From positions 30,401,020 to 30,465,019 of the forward strand of contig NC_080546.1 in the NCBI RefSeq assembly GCF_028640845.1: a stretch of DNA of 64,000 bases. Direction: 5' to 3'. The notes beneath the pieces were generated by a model, which was not told the DNA's origin, made no database searches, and worked only from the letters and a program-made list of their open reading frames with translations. Both the position numbers and the translations under genes were made by a program. Below, piece by piece: positions 46,560 to 57,535 of the stretch (its first letter is position 1; each line of letters starts with the position of its first letter). This stretch comes from Ahaetulla prasina (Eukaryota > Chordata > Lepidosauria > Squamata > Colubridae).

Positions 46560-47290
46560 TGTCTAAAACCTAATGCTGCTATCACAGGATGGTTTGCAAG
46601 GGCTGAGTCATGCCTTCTTAGTGTCAATTAGCCTAATTATTGCTTTTGCTGCTTAGAGGGCCCTTCAATCACTTTTGAAACCCTCTGCACAAATGTCAGT
46701 TAGTCATACACAGATTTTCTCACATACCACGTGACTTGGCGGCTTGGCTTGGAAAATGCATTCTTTGATTTCGCCACAATGCTGACCCACCCACTGTCAA
46801 AAAGGAAAGCTTTCTCTTTGCCACCCATTAATTCAATGCTCTTCTGTCAGCCACAGAAGCCAAGGCACAATTTGTTGGCCACTGATACAGCCCAGCATCC
46901 TATTATCTCTTCATCTTGCCTGCTAGGTGGTCGAGGGTGTGCTTTTCCCTCCGGGGGGAAATGTACCTGTTAAGACAATATTTCTTTTGGCTGCAGCTCT
47001 AAGCCATAGGCAAAGGGGATTAGTGGTTCAGCTTTTAATTGTGCTTGCCTTCTTCTTCTGAAAATGGCAATCATTCCATAGCACCTTTTGTGACGTGAAA
47101 ATGAGAATTGGATTAAAGCATACTTTAGGTTCCTCACCAGCTTCTTCAAGTGTGGAAGGCCTTGCTTAAGCCATTCAGTGTGCATAACAGACAGCCAGAT
47201 CCCGGCACTAATGTAACATTGGCAGCAACTGTGTAGTTTCAAAGCAATCTGGGAATCAGCTGCATTGGGAAGACGGCTAAGATTCAGATT
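46560..47290. other. non-repetitive, GC-moderate block; candidate conserved non-coding DNA
   Basis: It contains 'tgtcaattagcctaattatt' (paired homeodomain-type cores), an E-box 'cacgtg' (46728-46733) and a CRE-like 'tgacgtg' (47090-47096). The composition differs from both the AT-rich flanks and the LINEs. Two open frames (46731-46973 +, 46970-47242 -) exist without recognisable domains; the minus frame has weak splice-like boundaries. An enhancer, an exon or unique sequence are all possible. Confidence 0.35.
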
Positions 47291-47402
47291 TGAAAGGTGA
47301 CAATAAATAATTATTAAGTTTAGTTAACATACAATATTAGTTAACATACAATCAGCTTGCAACATTTAACAATCATGCAGATTAAGAACTTCCAATAGAA
47401 GA

Positions 47403-47424
47403 GAACATTTTGTTTGTTTGTTTG

Positions 47425-47463
<39 letters not shown>

Positions 47464-48005
47464 TCTATGCCACCCATCTCACTGATATAGTGACTTTGGT
47501 TAGTTTATAAAACAATAAAAAATTAAGAAGTGCTAAAAAAAATTAAAATTATAAAAAATAAAAGTTAAAAGTCAAGAAGATGGGTGGCCTAGGGTAAAAA
47601 TATTTTCCACCTTGTCAGCCACTCTCAGTGTAGCACAGGTTCCAGGCCAAGCAACTTTTAGGCTTTTCCAGAAGGTCAGGAACGTGGGGATGGTTCTCAC
47701 ATCCAGAGAGAATATTCCAGACCAGGGGTCTCCAACCTTGGTCCCTTTAAGACTTGTGGACTTCAATTCCCAGAGTCCCTCAGCCAGCTGGCTGAGGAAC
47801 TCTGGGAGTTGAAGTCCACAAGTCTTAAAGGGACCAAGGTTGGAGACCCCTGTTCCAGATCATGGAGCCACAGCAGAAAAGGCTCTTTTCCTTAACTCTG
47901 CCACCCAAAATTCTTTGATCAGTAGGATCCAAAGTATACCTGTTCTGTTGGAAGAAATGGGGCGGGGATTAATGGCACCGGGGTGAGATGTTTTCTCAGA
48001 GAATC
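47403..48005 (-). mobile_element. CR1-group LINE 3' region, split by a hAT MITE
   Basis: (GTTT)/(GATT)n at the left is followed by 'tctatgccacccatctcact' (inverted LINE 3' end) and 'ttccaccttgtcagccactc', then, beyond the MITE, 'gatcatggagccacagcaga' and 'tctgccacccaaaattcttt'. The two halves are continuous once the MITE is removed. I recognise this as a CR1-group 3' region from its terminal stem and microsatellite, without certainty of the subfamily. Confidence 0.55.
47723..47852. mobile_element. hAT-type hairpin MITE
   Basis: A 130-base, almost perfect inverted repeat begins 'caggggtctccaaccttggt' and ends in its complement. The flanks 'ttccagac' (47715-47722) and 'ttccagat' (47853-47860) match at 7 of 8. 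Arms of about 64 bases leave practically no loop. Transcribed, it would form a long hairpin RNA. Confidence 0.9.
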
Positions 48006-48067
48006 TATACGTAGCTCAGGGTTGAACTGTGGAGTTCTTGATGCTCTCTGAGCTTGGTTGTTTATTG

Positions 48068-48106
48068 CAGACATTTCATTACCACATTAGATAACCTTAT
48101 CGGTGC
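48068..48106 (-). ncRNA. hammerhead ribozyme-like relic in a Penelope-like end
   Basis: On the minus strand, CCGATAA (48097-48103; consensus CUGAUGA, two changes) is followed by a 5-base stem II (TTATC with GGTAA, one G-U pair) and the invariant GAAA (complement of 48074-48077). Hammerheads are known in the terminal repeats of Penelope-like elements. The changed core makes activity unlikely. Confidence 0.45.
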
Positions 48107-48546
48107 TAGTGAATTTGCTCCCTCTTTATATACAGTAGCTTGCCCTGCCAGTGTTGGTGGCAGTATGGCTTCGTCGTTCCTTATTTAGGGTATTGCTTTC
48201 TGCTTTTCGATTGTCTCTCTGGCATTAATCCCTGTTTATTGGGGTGTAGGCTGCAGAAGAGGAGGTGTTATGTTCTTTCTGGTTTTTTTTCTAGATTCTT
48301 TATTTTCTCTTTTGAATGGTCTGTAAATGTGGTTTATCTCTATGTGTTTATCAGTGCCTGATCTGACTGAATGCCAAGCTTCCAGGAATTCTCTGCCGTT
48401 ATTGGATTTAGCTTCATGTAGAATGCTCAGTTTCCCAGTTGAAACAGTGACTGAGTCTGTCTGTTTATTATGAGTTTAAGGAGTTTTTGTCAAGTCTTCT
48501 GACTGTTAATTGGTGTTTCATGGATGGGGTCCGCTAGTCTAATGTT

Positions 48547-49245
48547 TGTCGGAGAACCGGTAGCAAAAATCCCTTTCCCCCGCCTTCCTTCCCATGCCCA
48601 CCCAATCGCCCAGTCTCCACTTGCCTACTTGGCAGCTTCCTGCTTCTTTCAGGCTCGCTCGCTGCCTTGCTTTGCTTCAGCTGCTGCAATCAATTGAGCA
48701 GTCTGCCTGCCTGCAATCTATCTCATCGGTGAGCAACTCAATCTGCCTGCCTTGTCCCTTGAATTGGGTAAGTAACGGGGGGGGGGGGGGAGCTTTAAAA
48801 AAATAGTTAATTGGGGGCGTTTTTGGAGTTGTTTTTTTTTAGACATAGCAATTAACTTTAAATTGCTATGTCTAAATTTAAAAGGAAGTTTTAAATTTAA
48901 TTGCTTTAATCTAAAAATATAAATAAAATAAAATAATAAAATAAAATATTTGTGCAGGTTTCTGAGATTTGATGTGTTTCTGTAGCGGTTCACTCTAACT
49001 ACACAAACACACAATATCTCACAAAGCTATATGTGACATTTATGTGTGTGTGTGTGAGTCAGTTGTGTTGCATTGTATGTGTGTAAAGTGTGAAAGTTGG
49101 TTTTTGGTACTTCTTATTGTTTTGTGTACTTTGTTTATTATTTTTATTATTTATTGTTATTGGCCATGCCCACCCGGTCACCTGACCACCAAGCCACACC
49201 CACCAATTAAGCCATGCCCACAGATTTTAGATTTCACCCCACCTG
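48547..49245 (-). mobile_element. M1-related longer element inside the Penelope-like element
   Basis: The left edge 'ggagaaccggtagcaaaaat' equals the inner left end of the minus-strand M1 copy at 25208, and the right edge 'aagccatgcccacagatttt', 'agatttcacccc' equals its inner right end. Between them lies about 550 bases absent from other M1 copies, including a G run (48778-48790), a perfect 16-base-arm hairpin (48838-48876) and 'gtgtgtgtgtgtgag'. The outermost left terminus is lost. Confidence 0.5.
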
Positions 49246-49454
49246 GTTATATGCTATGGTGATGTGGTTATAATAGCCTGTTGATTGTTTCTGAGATGGT
49301 TTGATGTATTATTCTTTTCACAGCTTACAGTATACTGGCTGTACTATAGTGGGTGAGTGGACAGGCACTCTTTTTTAAAATAAACTATTAAAAAAGTGCC
49401 TGACCACTCAACCCATTACAGGAAACAGGGAGTGAACTACACACTCACTAGCAC

Positions 49455-49495
49455 AGGGGATGTTTCCTAGTTAGGTAATGAAATATCTGCAAACA
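49455..49495 (+). ncRNA. second hammerhead-like relic, inverted relative to the first
   Basis: 'gcacaggggatg' occupies the CUGAUGA position with several changes. A stem II (TTTCC with GGTAA, one mismatch) and GAAA (49480-49483) follow, then 'tatctgcaaacaagcaacca'. The same flanking words occur in the minus-strand copy at 48030-48106. Probably inactive. Confidence 0.35.
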
Positions 49496-49546
49496 AGCAA
49501 CCAAACTCAGAGAGCACCAAGGATTCCCTAGATTAAGAACTTCCTG

Positions 49547-50343
49547 CAGGAGTTTTAAATAAATATGGTATTTTAACAAGCGGACTAAGAACATACTTAA
49601 ATTATGGAAACATGCAGGGTTTCTTTTTTTTTTTTTTTTGGTTTACTGCAAATCTGATTTTAATGTCTCTCTATATACATATACTTCAAAGAAAGCTAAG
49701 GATATATTCTTAAGTATAATTGATTTCTGGAGTTAGACATTAACATAATTTAATTGCAATTTTATATCTCTATGCATTGGAGTCTTAATGAGTTACAAAT
49801 ATGCTCCACAAAACACTTATTGCTTTGCACAAAATTATTTATCCTTTACAGATTACTAGTCCAAGGTTCAAAAGAAGTACTTTATTAAAAAATCATTTGA
49901 AGGTAAACTTCCTTAGCGATCAATAGTAAAAGGTGACTATAATATAATAAAACTGGGATTTAGCTGAGATTTTGTTATTTAATATAGATTTCTGATTACA
50001 AATTTTCAAAGATTTTTCTAGAATAACCCATCAATTCACTAATGCAGAGGGGGAGGGAAATACCCACAGAAGTTCAATATTATCTTTGAATGTATGGAAA
50101 ATTAGAAATTCAATTAATCTAACATCTATGTTACTTGGAATATTTAATATCAATCATCATTTTATATTCTGCTGGTTTTAAATACTTTAGGATTAATCTG
50201 TTCTATTGATTTATATATTTTATTACTGTTAATTGTTAATTTTTTTGAAGGATTTTGGTTATGTAAGGAGGAAGTCGAAGGAAAAAACTCTGTTCTTATC
50301 TAGGTTAGAATATTGTCTTCTTCTGTGTTTATTTTTTCTCCAG
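49547..50343. other. non-coding, nothing recognised
   Basis: A poly-T run lies at 49623-49640. No gene or repeat identity was seen. Confidence 0.4.
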
Positions 50344-50519
50344 ATCCCTTGGAGAAGGGCAATTAAAATAATTAAAAAGCAAAATAAAACAGGGGTTAGA
50401 ATAGTTACTTGGCTTTCAACCATTGTAAATCTCCTTCAAATTAGCCAAAACATTCTTCCACCTTCACAAGATCTCCTCCTAAAACTCATGCAATTTCTGA
50501 TGACAATGCCATTATCCAG
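50344..50519 (+). other. weak candidate exon
   Basis: A polypyrimidine tract ending 'tttattttttctccag' (50343) precedes a 176-base stretch that is open in only one frame and ends at 'atccaggtataa' (donor GT 50520-50521). The peptide includes 'TGVRIVTWLSTIVNLLQIS' and 'SQDLLLKLMQFLMTM'. The first 30 bases also resemble an L2-type LINE 3' end ('cttggagaagggcaattaaa'), which argues for a repeat remnant instead. No family recognised. Confidence 0.15.
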
Positions 50520-51214
50520 GTATAATGAATTAATGTTACAATTCCACATGCACTTACTTGAGATTAAGAATGTAGTGAAGTTCACTGCTGAAAAAGCATG
50601 TGTAGTATAAAGGTTCTTTATGCTATATTTGCTGCAACAATGACACTATTCTCTTCATCTTTCATTTGTCTCAGAGTTGCCATTATTCCTGCAATGGTAT
50701 TTTATTATGTTACATATATAGGTAATACTTTACCTCTTCTCATGTCATAATTTCAGCTTTTTCTATTATTTTTGCTGTCCCATTTTGTTGGTAACCACCT
50801 TCCTATACAATGATTGAACTGAGACAGCTGCTGATATTCTGATAATACCCACTACAGTTTGTAATAAGACACAAAGATTGGAATTAATGCAGTTTAAGCG
50901 TTGTGCTTATAAATCTTATTGCAAAAGAAAACTGTTTTCTATGCTATAATCCATATGCAATTTGTATCCAATTAATTCATCAATTTTCTTAAGGAATTAA
51001 ACATGTTATGCATGTAAAAGTTATCCCCAATTGGGAAAAAAACAGTCAATTTAAATGTGTTTATGTCTATGTGTTGCTGACAAATACAGAGGGTTGCCCT
51101 TTACACAAAAGGGTCTCCTCAGTCCTGCTGGTTGCCATGAGAAGTAGAAATACTTTTCAGAAAGTAATGTGTTTTATTATATGCTAATGTATGAAAATTT
51201 AATATATTAATTAT
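50520..51214. other. non-coding, nothing recognised
   Basis: No repeat, RNA or coding identity. Confidence 0.4.
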
Positions 51215-52024
51215 CATATTTTTCAGACGATAAGACGCTCTGAAGTATAAGAAGCACCTAGCTTTTGGGGAGGAAAACAAGGGGAAAAAATCTGCCTCTG
51301 CCTCCCAGCAATTTACCTCCTCGCAGCAAACAGCAAATGGCCTAATCAGTTTCAGCACAGCCTGATTTAGCACAAGCAGCTGATTGGCGGTTAGATCGGC
51401 CTCTCTGAATACCCCCTATCAGCTGTTCCAGACTGTTGGGATCGCCACTGCAGCCACCGCTCATTGCTGCTGCCGCCTATCTCTGCCTCTGCGCACCCCA
51501 TTTTTGGCCTCTGCACATCTTGTTTTTGACCTCCGTGCACTCCATTTTTGACCTCCGCATGTCCTGTTTTTAGCACATTCCAGACACTTATCCCCACTGT
51601 CTGGAATGGGCCAAAAACAAAAATGGGGCATGCAGAGGCCGAAAATGGGGTGCACGGAAGCCAAAAACAGGACACACAGAAGCCTAAAATGGGGTGTGCG
51701 GAGGCAGAGATAGTCTGCAGCAGTGATGGGCAGCGACAGTAGCAATGGGTAGTGGCAATCCCTGCAGCCTGGAACAGCTGATAGACAGTATTCCAGGAGG
51801 CTGATCCAACCGCTAATCAGCTACTTGTGCTAAATCAGGCTGTGCTGAAGCTAACCAGGCTGTTTGCTGTTTGCTACTGGGAGGTAAATTGCTAGGAGGC
51901 AGAGACCAAAGGGTCAGGGCAGGTGGGTGGCAGAACTTCAGCAACATTTGCTGTATAAGACGGACAGACATTTCCATCCACTTTTTGGGGGGGATAAGTG
52001 CATTTTATACACTGAAAAATATGG
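51215..52024. mobile_element. 0.8-kb palindromic MITE, TA-flanked
   Basis: The ends 'catatttttcag' and 'ctgaaaaatatg' are inverted repeats, with TA just outside (51213-51214 and 52025-52026), suggesting a Tc1/mariner-like origin. Long arms pair across the element: for example 51306-51402 with 51799-51894 ('gcctgatttagcacaagcag' against 'ctacttgtgctaaatcaggc'). The centre carries tandem units with 'ccccatttttggcctctgc' on each arm. Open frames (51391-51745) are repeat translations. Confidence 0.75.
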
Positions 52025-52026
52025 TA

Positions 52027-52799
52027 GTCACTTAAGATTAACATTGTTGATTAACTTTTCAGTTGATCAAAACAATATGGTCAATGTCCCATTAGCAAAC
52101 CAAGTGTTATGAATTTCTCTGTAAGCAGTCCAGAACTTTCAATAAACTAATAACCCTAGCATACGGTCATTTCATATATTTGCTGACATGATAGTCCATT
52201 TTGTGCTTTGCCCACATTCCAGTTAATCAAAGCTATTCTGATATTTTCCCCTTTTTTTCTCCAGATCCTTAGGGTCAGGTTCATGCCTATTGGAAATGTC
52301 TCATCTGTGTCTCAGGTAAAAATTCAATATAAATGTTTTAATCAACATTTTTTGTAATAATTAATTTCAATGGGATTGGAAAGGATGAATTTAAGTTTGT
52401 ATTAACAGATGTGTTTATAAAATGTATAGGTGCAATTTCTAAATATTGAATAATGGAAAACATAGCCAGTTTATTTTAATCCACATACTGTTAAAAGTAT
52501 TCTTACTTAAATATAATTATGAGAATATTTATTAAATTAATATATTTATATATAAAACATTATTTTCTTCTGATCAGTTCAAGATCAGTTTCTCTTTTTT
52601 TTCATTTAAGATCCCAATCTTGTAGGTAATATTCCACTGTCTTATCAAATACAAAGTCAGCTGGTTACAAAGTCAACCTGAGCCATGCTTATAATTGCTC
52701 AATGATACACTTTAAAGACACTAAGTCACGGCTCATGCACTAAATACAAGACTACCTCTATCATCTTGCGACCTTGAATACTGTATGCATTGCCCACTA
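52027..52799. other. AT-rich non-coding, nothing recognised
   Basis: No identity seen. Confidence 0.4.
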
Positions 52800-53089
52800 C
52801 CATGTTTCCCTGAAAATAAGACCCTGTCTTATATTTTTTTATCCCAAAATAATTGCTTGGCCTTATTTTCGGGGAGGTCTTATTATTTTGGGGCGCATTG
52901 AGAAAGACGGGGCTCTTTCTAGCTCTGTTTCCCTAACCCTAACCAGAGGAAATGGCAAAGACTGGCTGCGCATGCATTTAAATATTTTCAGGGAGGGCTT
53001 ATTTTCAGGGGGGTCTTATTTTAGCACATGCGCTCAAAAGCCTGACCGAGCTTATTATCAGGGGATGTCTTATTTTCAGGGGAACAGGG
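52800..53089. mobile_element. TA-flanked MITE ('gaaaataagac' family)
   Basis: The ends 'ccatgtttccctgaaaataa' and 'ttattttcaggggaacaggg' are inverted repeats, flanked by TA (52798-52799 and 53090-53091). Inner copies of 'cttattttcagggg' and 'cttattttcggggag' repeat the terminal motif. 290 bases, no coding capacity; the open frame 52774-53109 is spurious. Confidence 0.75.
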
Positions 53090-53091
53090 TA

Positions 53092-54932
53092 TATGGCATC
53101 ACAGTGTAAGATTTAGTTCTTGTAGTCAGTAAAAAACAAAATACGAGCAAATCTGATAATTACAAAAAAAAAAGACTGATAGAAACTAGTCTTCCCAAAG
53201 AAGACAATGCCAAATAGTCTACTATATAACATAGCAATAAAAATGAAAAAACAAGAGTTTGAACATTGTGTAAATGTGTTTGTATGCGTTTGTCTTTAGT
53301 TATCATTCTTGGACCAAAGCAGTTGCTGAATTCTTTCTAGTTATGGCTTCCTTCTTCCTTTAATAAATGATACTCATCTGAAATTTTTCAATTTTTTTTT
53401 CTTAAATTGCCTAAGTGGTTCATTCCTGCCTGGAAGGTGGAATATAGCATACAATTTTAGTTCTATTGTTCCAAGCTATTTCAAGGCCTTGATAAAGATA
53501 AAGCAAATCCTTCTTTCAAAATATTATGAGACAAATAAGTCCCATAAAATATCCAGGTCAGCCCTGAGCTATACAAGCTATAAATTCAGGAACAGAAGTT
53601 TCCTAGGATTAAGTTTCACTGTAGCCATTCAAGTCATAGCTTGCTTTTGAGAATCTTAAAACTGTTATATCCCAAACTTCTTTCAGTCAGTCATTTCCTC
53701 CATTTCAGGAGGAAAGGTCTAGGAAAGGTCTATTTTTGTAAGCTATTATACATCGTTTTGTTATTGTACCTGCTCCATTGGCGAATTTTTAAAAACTAAT
53801 TATTGTGTATTCCAGAAACATGTGATTGATTACTTACAAAAATCTGCCAGAATATGAATATTCCCTACTGATGTGTCTTCTGAACATTCTGCCTGTCCAC
53901 TGAACTATGTCCTTTAAATAAGTTGTTTGATTTATTGTTAACATATTCATTGAGATGTAACATGTCTTATGACAGGAAAGAGAAGTTCATAAATACAAAT
54001 GGGAAATTATATTCCTACCAGAATTCACAATGTCTAAACAGTACAAATAAATCATCTTCTACACTGCATTCAAATATTGATAAATGGGCAATAATATTAT
54101 CACTTTCAGAAAGAGTGAAAGAAATTTGTTTTCACCATATCCTCTGTAATATTTTTAACACTATGTTCTGCTTTATTCTGTCATCTGGTGTATCTATTAG
54201 ATTTATCATTTAAAATTCACTCCAAGAGGAATTTCACAAAATCCCTAAAGATACCCAGATTGGTAAGCCTGTTCTAACTGCTATAACAATATCATGAAGC
54301 TGAGCTTGAATTACCAATACGCTAGAGAATTCTAATGCAATTATGAGTGTTTACTTACACCATGTGTTTCTCACTGAAGCTCGGCTGTATCAGGATAAAC
54401 CAAAGGGAGCTAATGTTTTATAGATGGTAAGACTCTGTTTGTTTTCAGTAGGGCTAAATCTCCCAAAGCACTCAGACACACTAATTAAAGTAAACTGCAG
54501 AGGCCCATAATAAAATATATGTGTTTGGAGACTGTGAGATGAACTCTGCTGGCTTATTAAAAGTCAAAAGAAAAATATACATTATTTATGACTTCAAAGG
54601 GACACATTGTGAGCTCTGGTTTATTTAAAAGATTAACTAAGCATTGGTTATTGGTGACCATCTGAATAGCTTCTCTTTCACAGTTCATTAGATATGTCAT
54701 ACATGTGGGGAGTCGTAATTTGGTATTGGGTCAAATAGTATTAATTAAATAAATTTCAGAGAGTATTCCAGTATTATTAAATATAATCTTTGTGAAAATA
54801 GCAATGAAGAAAGCATTGGCCTTTTTTCCCCTGTTCATTATCGCTATTCACATCCTAATTATATTTCAATATTGTACATACATTTTAAAAACGCATGCCA
54901 AAAACCACTAGCCAAAAGACAATTGTTTCTTT
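53092..54932. other. non-repetitive interval; possible conserved block 54240-54680
   Basis: No coding identity. The stretch 54380-54600 has a compact mixture of 'caccatgtgtttctcactga', 'cacactaattaaagtaaact' and 'aataaaatatatgtgtttgg' without repeat features, and may be conserved non-coding DNA. The open frame 53923-54213 has no recognisable motif. Confidence 0.35.
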
Positions 54933-55442
54933 ATTTTATTTTATTTTTTTATTTATTTATTTATTTATTTATTTTATTTATTTTGTCACAACAATATATG
55001 TAAGTATCATACAGAAAGATTATATAGTATATAAACATATATATGAGTAAATATTAGGAGGTATAAGCATATATATATATATATATATATATAGGAAGAA
55101 GAAAAGAAAACAATAGGACAGGAACGGTAGGCACGTTTGTGCGCTTATGCACGCCCCTTATGGTCCTCTTAGGAATGGGGTGAGATCAATAGTAGAAAGT
55201 TTTAGGATAAAGCTTTTAGGATTATGGGAAGAGACCACAGAGTCAGGTAAAGTATTCCAAACACTGATGATTCTGTTACAGAAGTCATATTTTCTGCAAT
55301 CTAGATTAAAGCAGTTGACATTAAGTTTAAATCTATTGGTTGCTCTTGTATTATTGCAATTAAAGCTGAAGTAGTCTTTAACAGGAAGGACATTACAATA
55401 GATGATTCTATGAGTTAAATTTAGCTCTTGTCGTCTTAGGTC
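54933..55442 (-). mobile_element. LINE family B, minus-strand copy
   Basis: The inverted (AAAT)n tail is followed by 'attttgtcacaacaatatat', the 3' UTR and an open C-terminal frame (55442-55158) with 'LTHRIIYCNVLPVKDYFSF', 'CRKYDFCNRIISVWNTLPDS' and 'LSTIDLTPFLRGP'. The frame is intact over more than 90 residues, so this is one of the younger copies. It is 5'-truncated at about 55442. Confidence 0.75.
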
Positions 55443-57466
55443 TTGACCTATATCTTTCATACAGATATAGGTCCAGACACAATTATATGGATTCTGGGTC
55501 TCCATTATTGTATAAAAATGGCCAAGCTGTTGTCAAGAGCTGTAAAGAAGCAATCAAAATTCTCCATTTTCAATACTAGGGAATTACATATTTCCCATTC
55601 CTGTAGTAGTGGAATATATTTCACTGTCCAAATGATTTGTTGGAGCAATGTCTAATCCATATAAACAGTATAGTTAATGAATAAGGACAGCTTCACATTG
55701 CCACTACTTGTATTCCCCAATACCTCAGCAACAGCCTTAAGGCTATCTGCAAAGGTTTTTCACTGCTGCCAGTTCTGCGCTGCTGAAAATGAGGAGCAAA
55801 AATAATTGTCTTCACCAGAGCTGCCAGAGCTCCTATAGAAACAAATAAACAAACCAACAAATAAGCAAATCAGCCACACTTTCTACTAAAGGGAAATTAA
55901 ATGAATCACTTGGATGTTTAAAGATACATTCACATAAGACCCCTCCTTAATTCATGTTGCATTCATTTGTCTGCTTGCCTATAAAAACATCCCAGCAGTA
56001 TCTATGATCAAGCACTAAAAAGGCATTAAGATGCCTTCCCCTTGAAAGATCTGTTAGGGTGGCTGGAACCCCAGAAACTGGGTGGCAGTTTCTGCCTATG
56101 AGGAAACAGACTTCCCTAAAGCTTAACAAAATCATGGTGTCTCAAAAACCAGGCTTGTATTTTAGCAATTTCAAGCTAAGCTGGAAATAAATTAAGTTGC
56201 TAAACAGGAATGACATCATAGAATTAGTAAGGCATGGGATAAGTGCATAGTAAAGATCATATGAGCATATGTCCTGGGATTTGCACTTTCTGACACTAAA
56301 GTTACATTTCTATAGATTTGAATAACTCAATAACTTCCTTAAAACTCATTGGGCTTGTCTCTGAGTGTAAGAAATATATATTAGGCATAAAATTGCACTT
56401 TACTTATTTATACAGCCCATAAATTGATACAAGATTTCATATTTTTATTAATTCCATTTGTAACCCATTCTTTTATCCAAATTGTTTGCCATTTCTACAC
56501 CCACTGTTGACAAAGAATAACAGAAGCTAAAAGCCCAATATGCTTTATGGACAATTAACTGCATTCCATATTCAAAGTAAGAAAACTTAAATTTCTTTAG
56601 AATTTTAGTAAGAAAATCTATAAACTTTGCACACATAATTTACTAACTACCTTTGATAAGACACTAGAAATTTCCCAAAAGATTTGAGAGGATATGATGT
56701 AAGTACTGTACTCTCACCAAAATTCCCTCAAAGTAGCACCCTCCAAATTATTCCAATCCAGCACCATATTTTCAAGCTAGAGTCCAACATCTGGAGCAGC
56801 AGATTGAAGAAGATTGATGTTTTTTATCTGGCATCTATACTTTACAAATACATATTTAAAACCCATACATAGACTATGACTATAGATTCCACTGATTTCA
56901 TATATCTGACATGAATAAAATCCAAGAGCTCAAGTTGCTTTAAGCAACCAAATAAGGGAAATTAATAATATTAACCCATTCCCTGCATTAATTGAGTGGT
57001 TTCAGTTTGCCTGGAGAATCCTAGTAATTTAACTTTGACTCATAATCTTAACAATTACAAAGTACAAACCACATGTATATTTTTGTTTGGAGATTGTTTA
57101 GGTTTTTATTAATCATTCATTAAGGGTTTTTTGTATAACAGGAAAAAATAAACAATAATGAAAAGGAAATAGAAGGATTACAACTGATTGTAGAACAAAA
57201 AATAATTGAAAAACTGTCAAAAAGAATGATATGCAAGAGACAAAGGGAGAGAGGGAGAGAGGGAGAAATAATAAATTGTTTACCTATTATAACTATATTT
57301 CTGCAGTTAAAATCTAGAATTTTGATACTGGGGAAAAATAATGGAGGAATAGAAAGGATAAAAAATTAATGGATTTGTAGGCAATTACCTGGATTCATTC
57401 AGCATAAACCTAGGCCAGTTACTAGATCTCAAGACACAAATATATGTTCTATTGAGGATGGGTCTT
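55443..57466. other. non-coding, nothing recognised
   Basis: A short GGGAGA simple run lies at 57243-57266. Open frames lack motifs. Confidence 0.4.
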
Positions 57467-57535
57467 AAATCATTTTGTGACTTTGTACCATTTAACATGT
57501 TAAACAAACAGTTGCAAGTTAAGGACTACTTGTAT
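57467..57535 (+). mobile_element. MITE family M2, 3'-end fragment
   Basis: 'gttaaacaaacagttgcaag', 'ttaaggactacttg' followed by TA is the M2 right terminus. The rest of the element is absent or unrecognisable. Confidence 0.55.

Larger units (their letters stand above)
48020..49546 (-). mobile_element. Penelope-like element with two hammerhead-like end motifs, split by an M1-related insertion
   Basis: Minus-strand 48546-48430 reads 'MKHQLTVRRLDKNSLNS', the same GIY-YIG-associated block as at 19011-19205; further on comes 'GREFLEAW', another landmark of Penelope C-termini. The left end (48030-48130) and the right end (49420-49545) are inverted copies of one sequence containing a 'tatataaag'-like box, 'agggag...cactagcac', a degenerate hammerhead core and 'caagctcagagagca'. 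The RT core is missing. The middle (48547-49245) belongs to a later MITE-like insertion. Confidence 0.65.
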
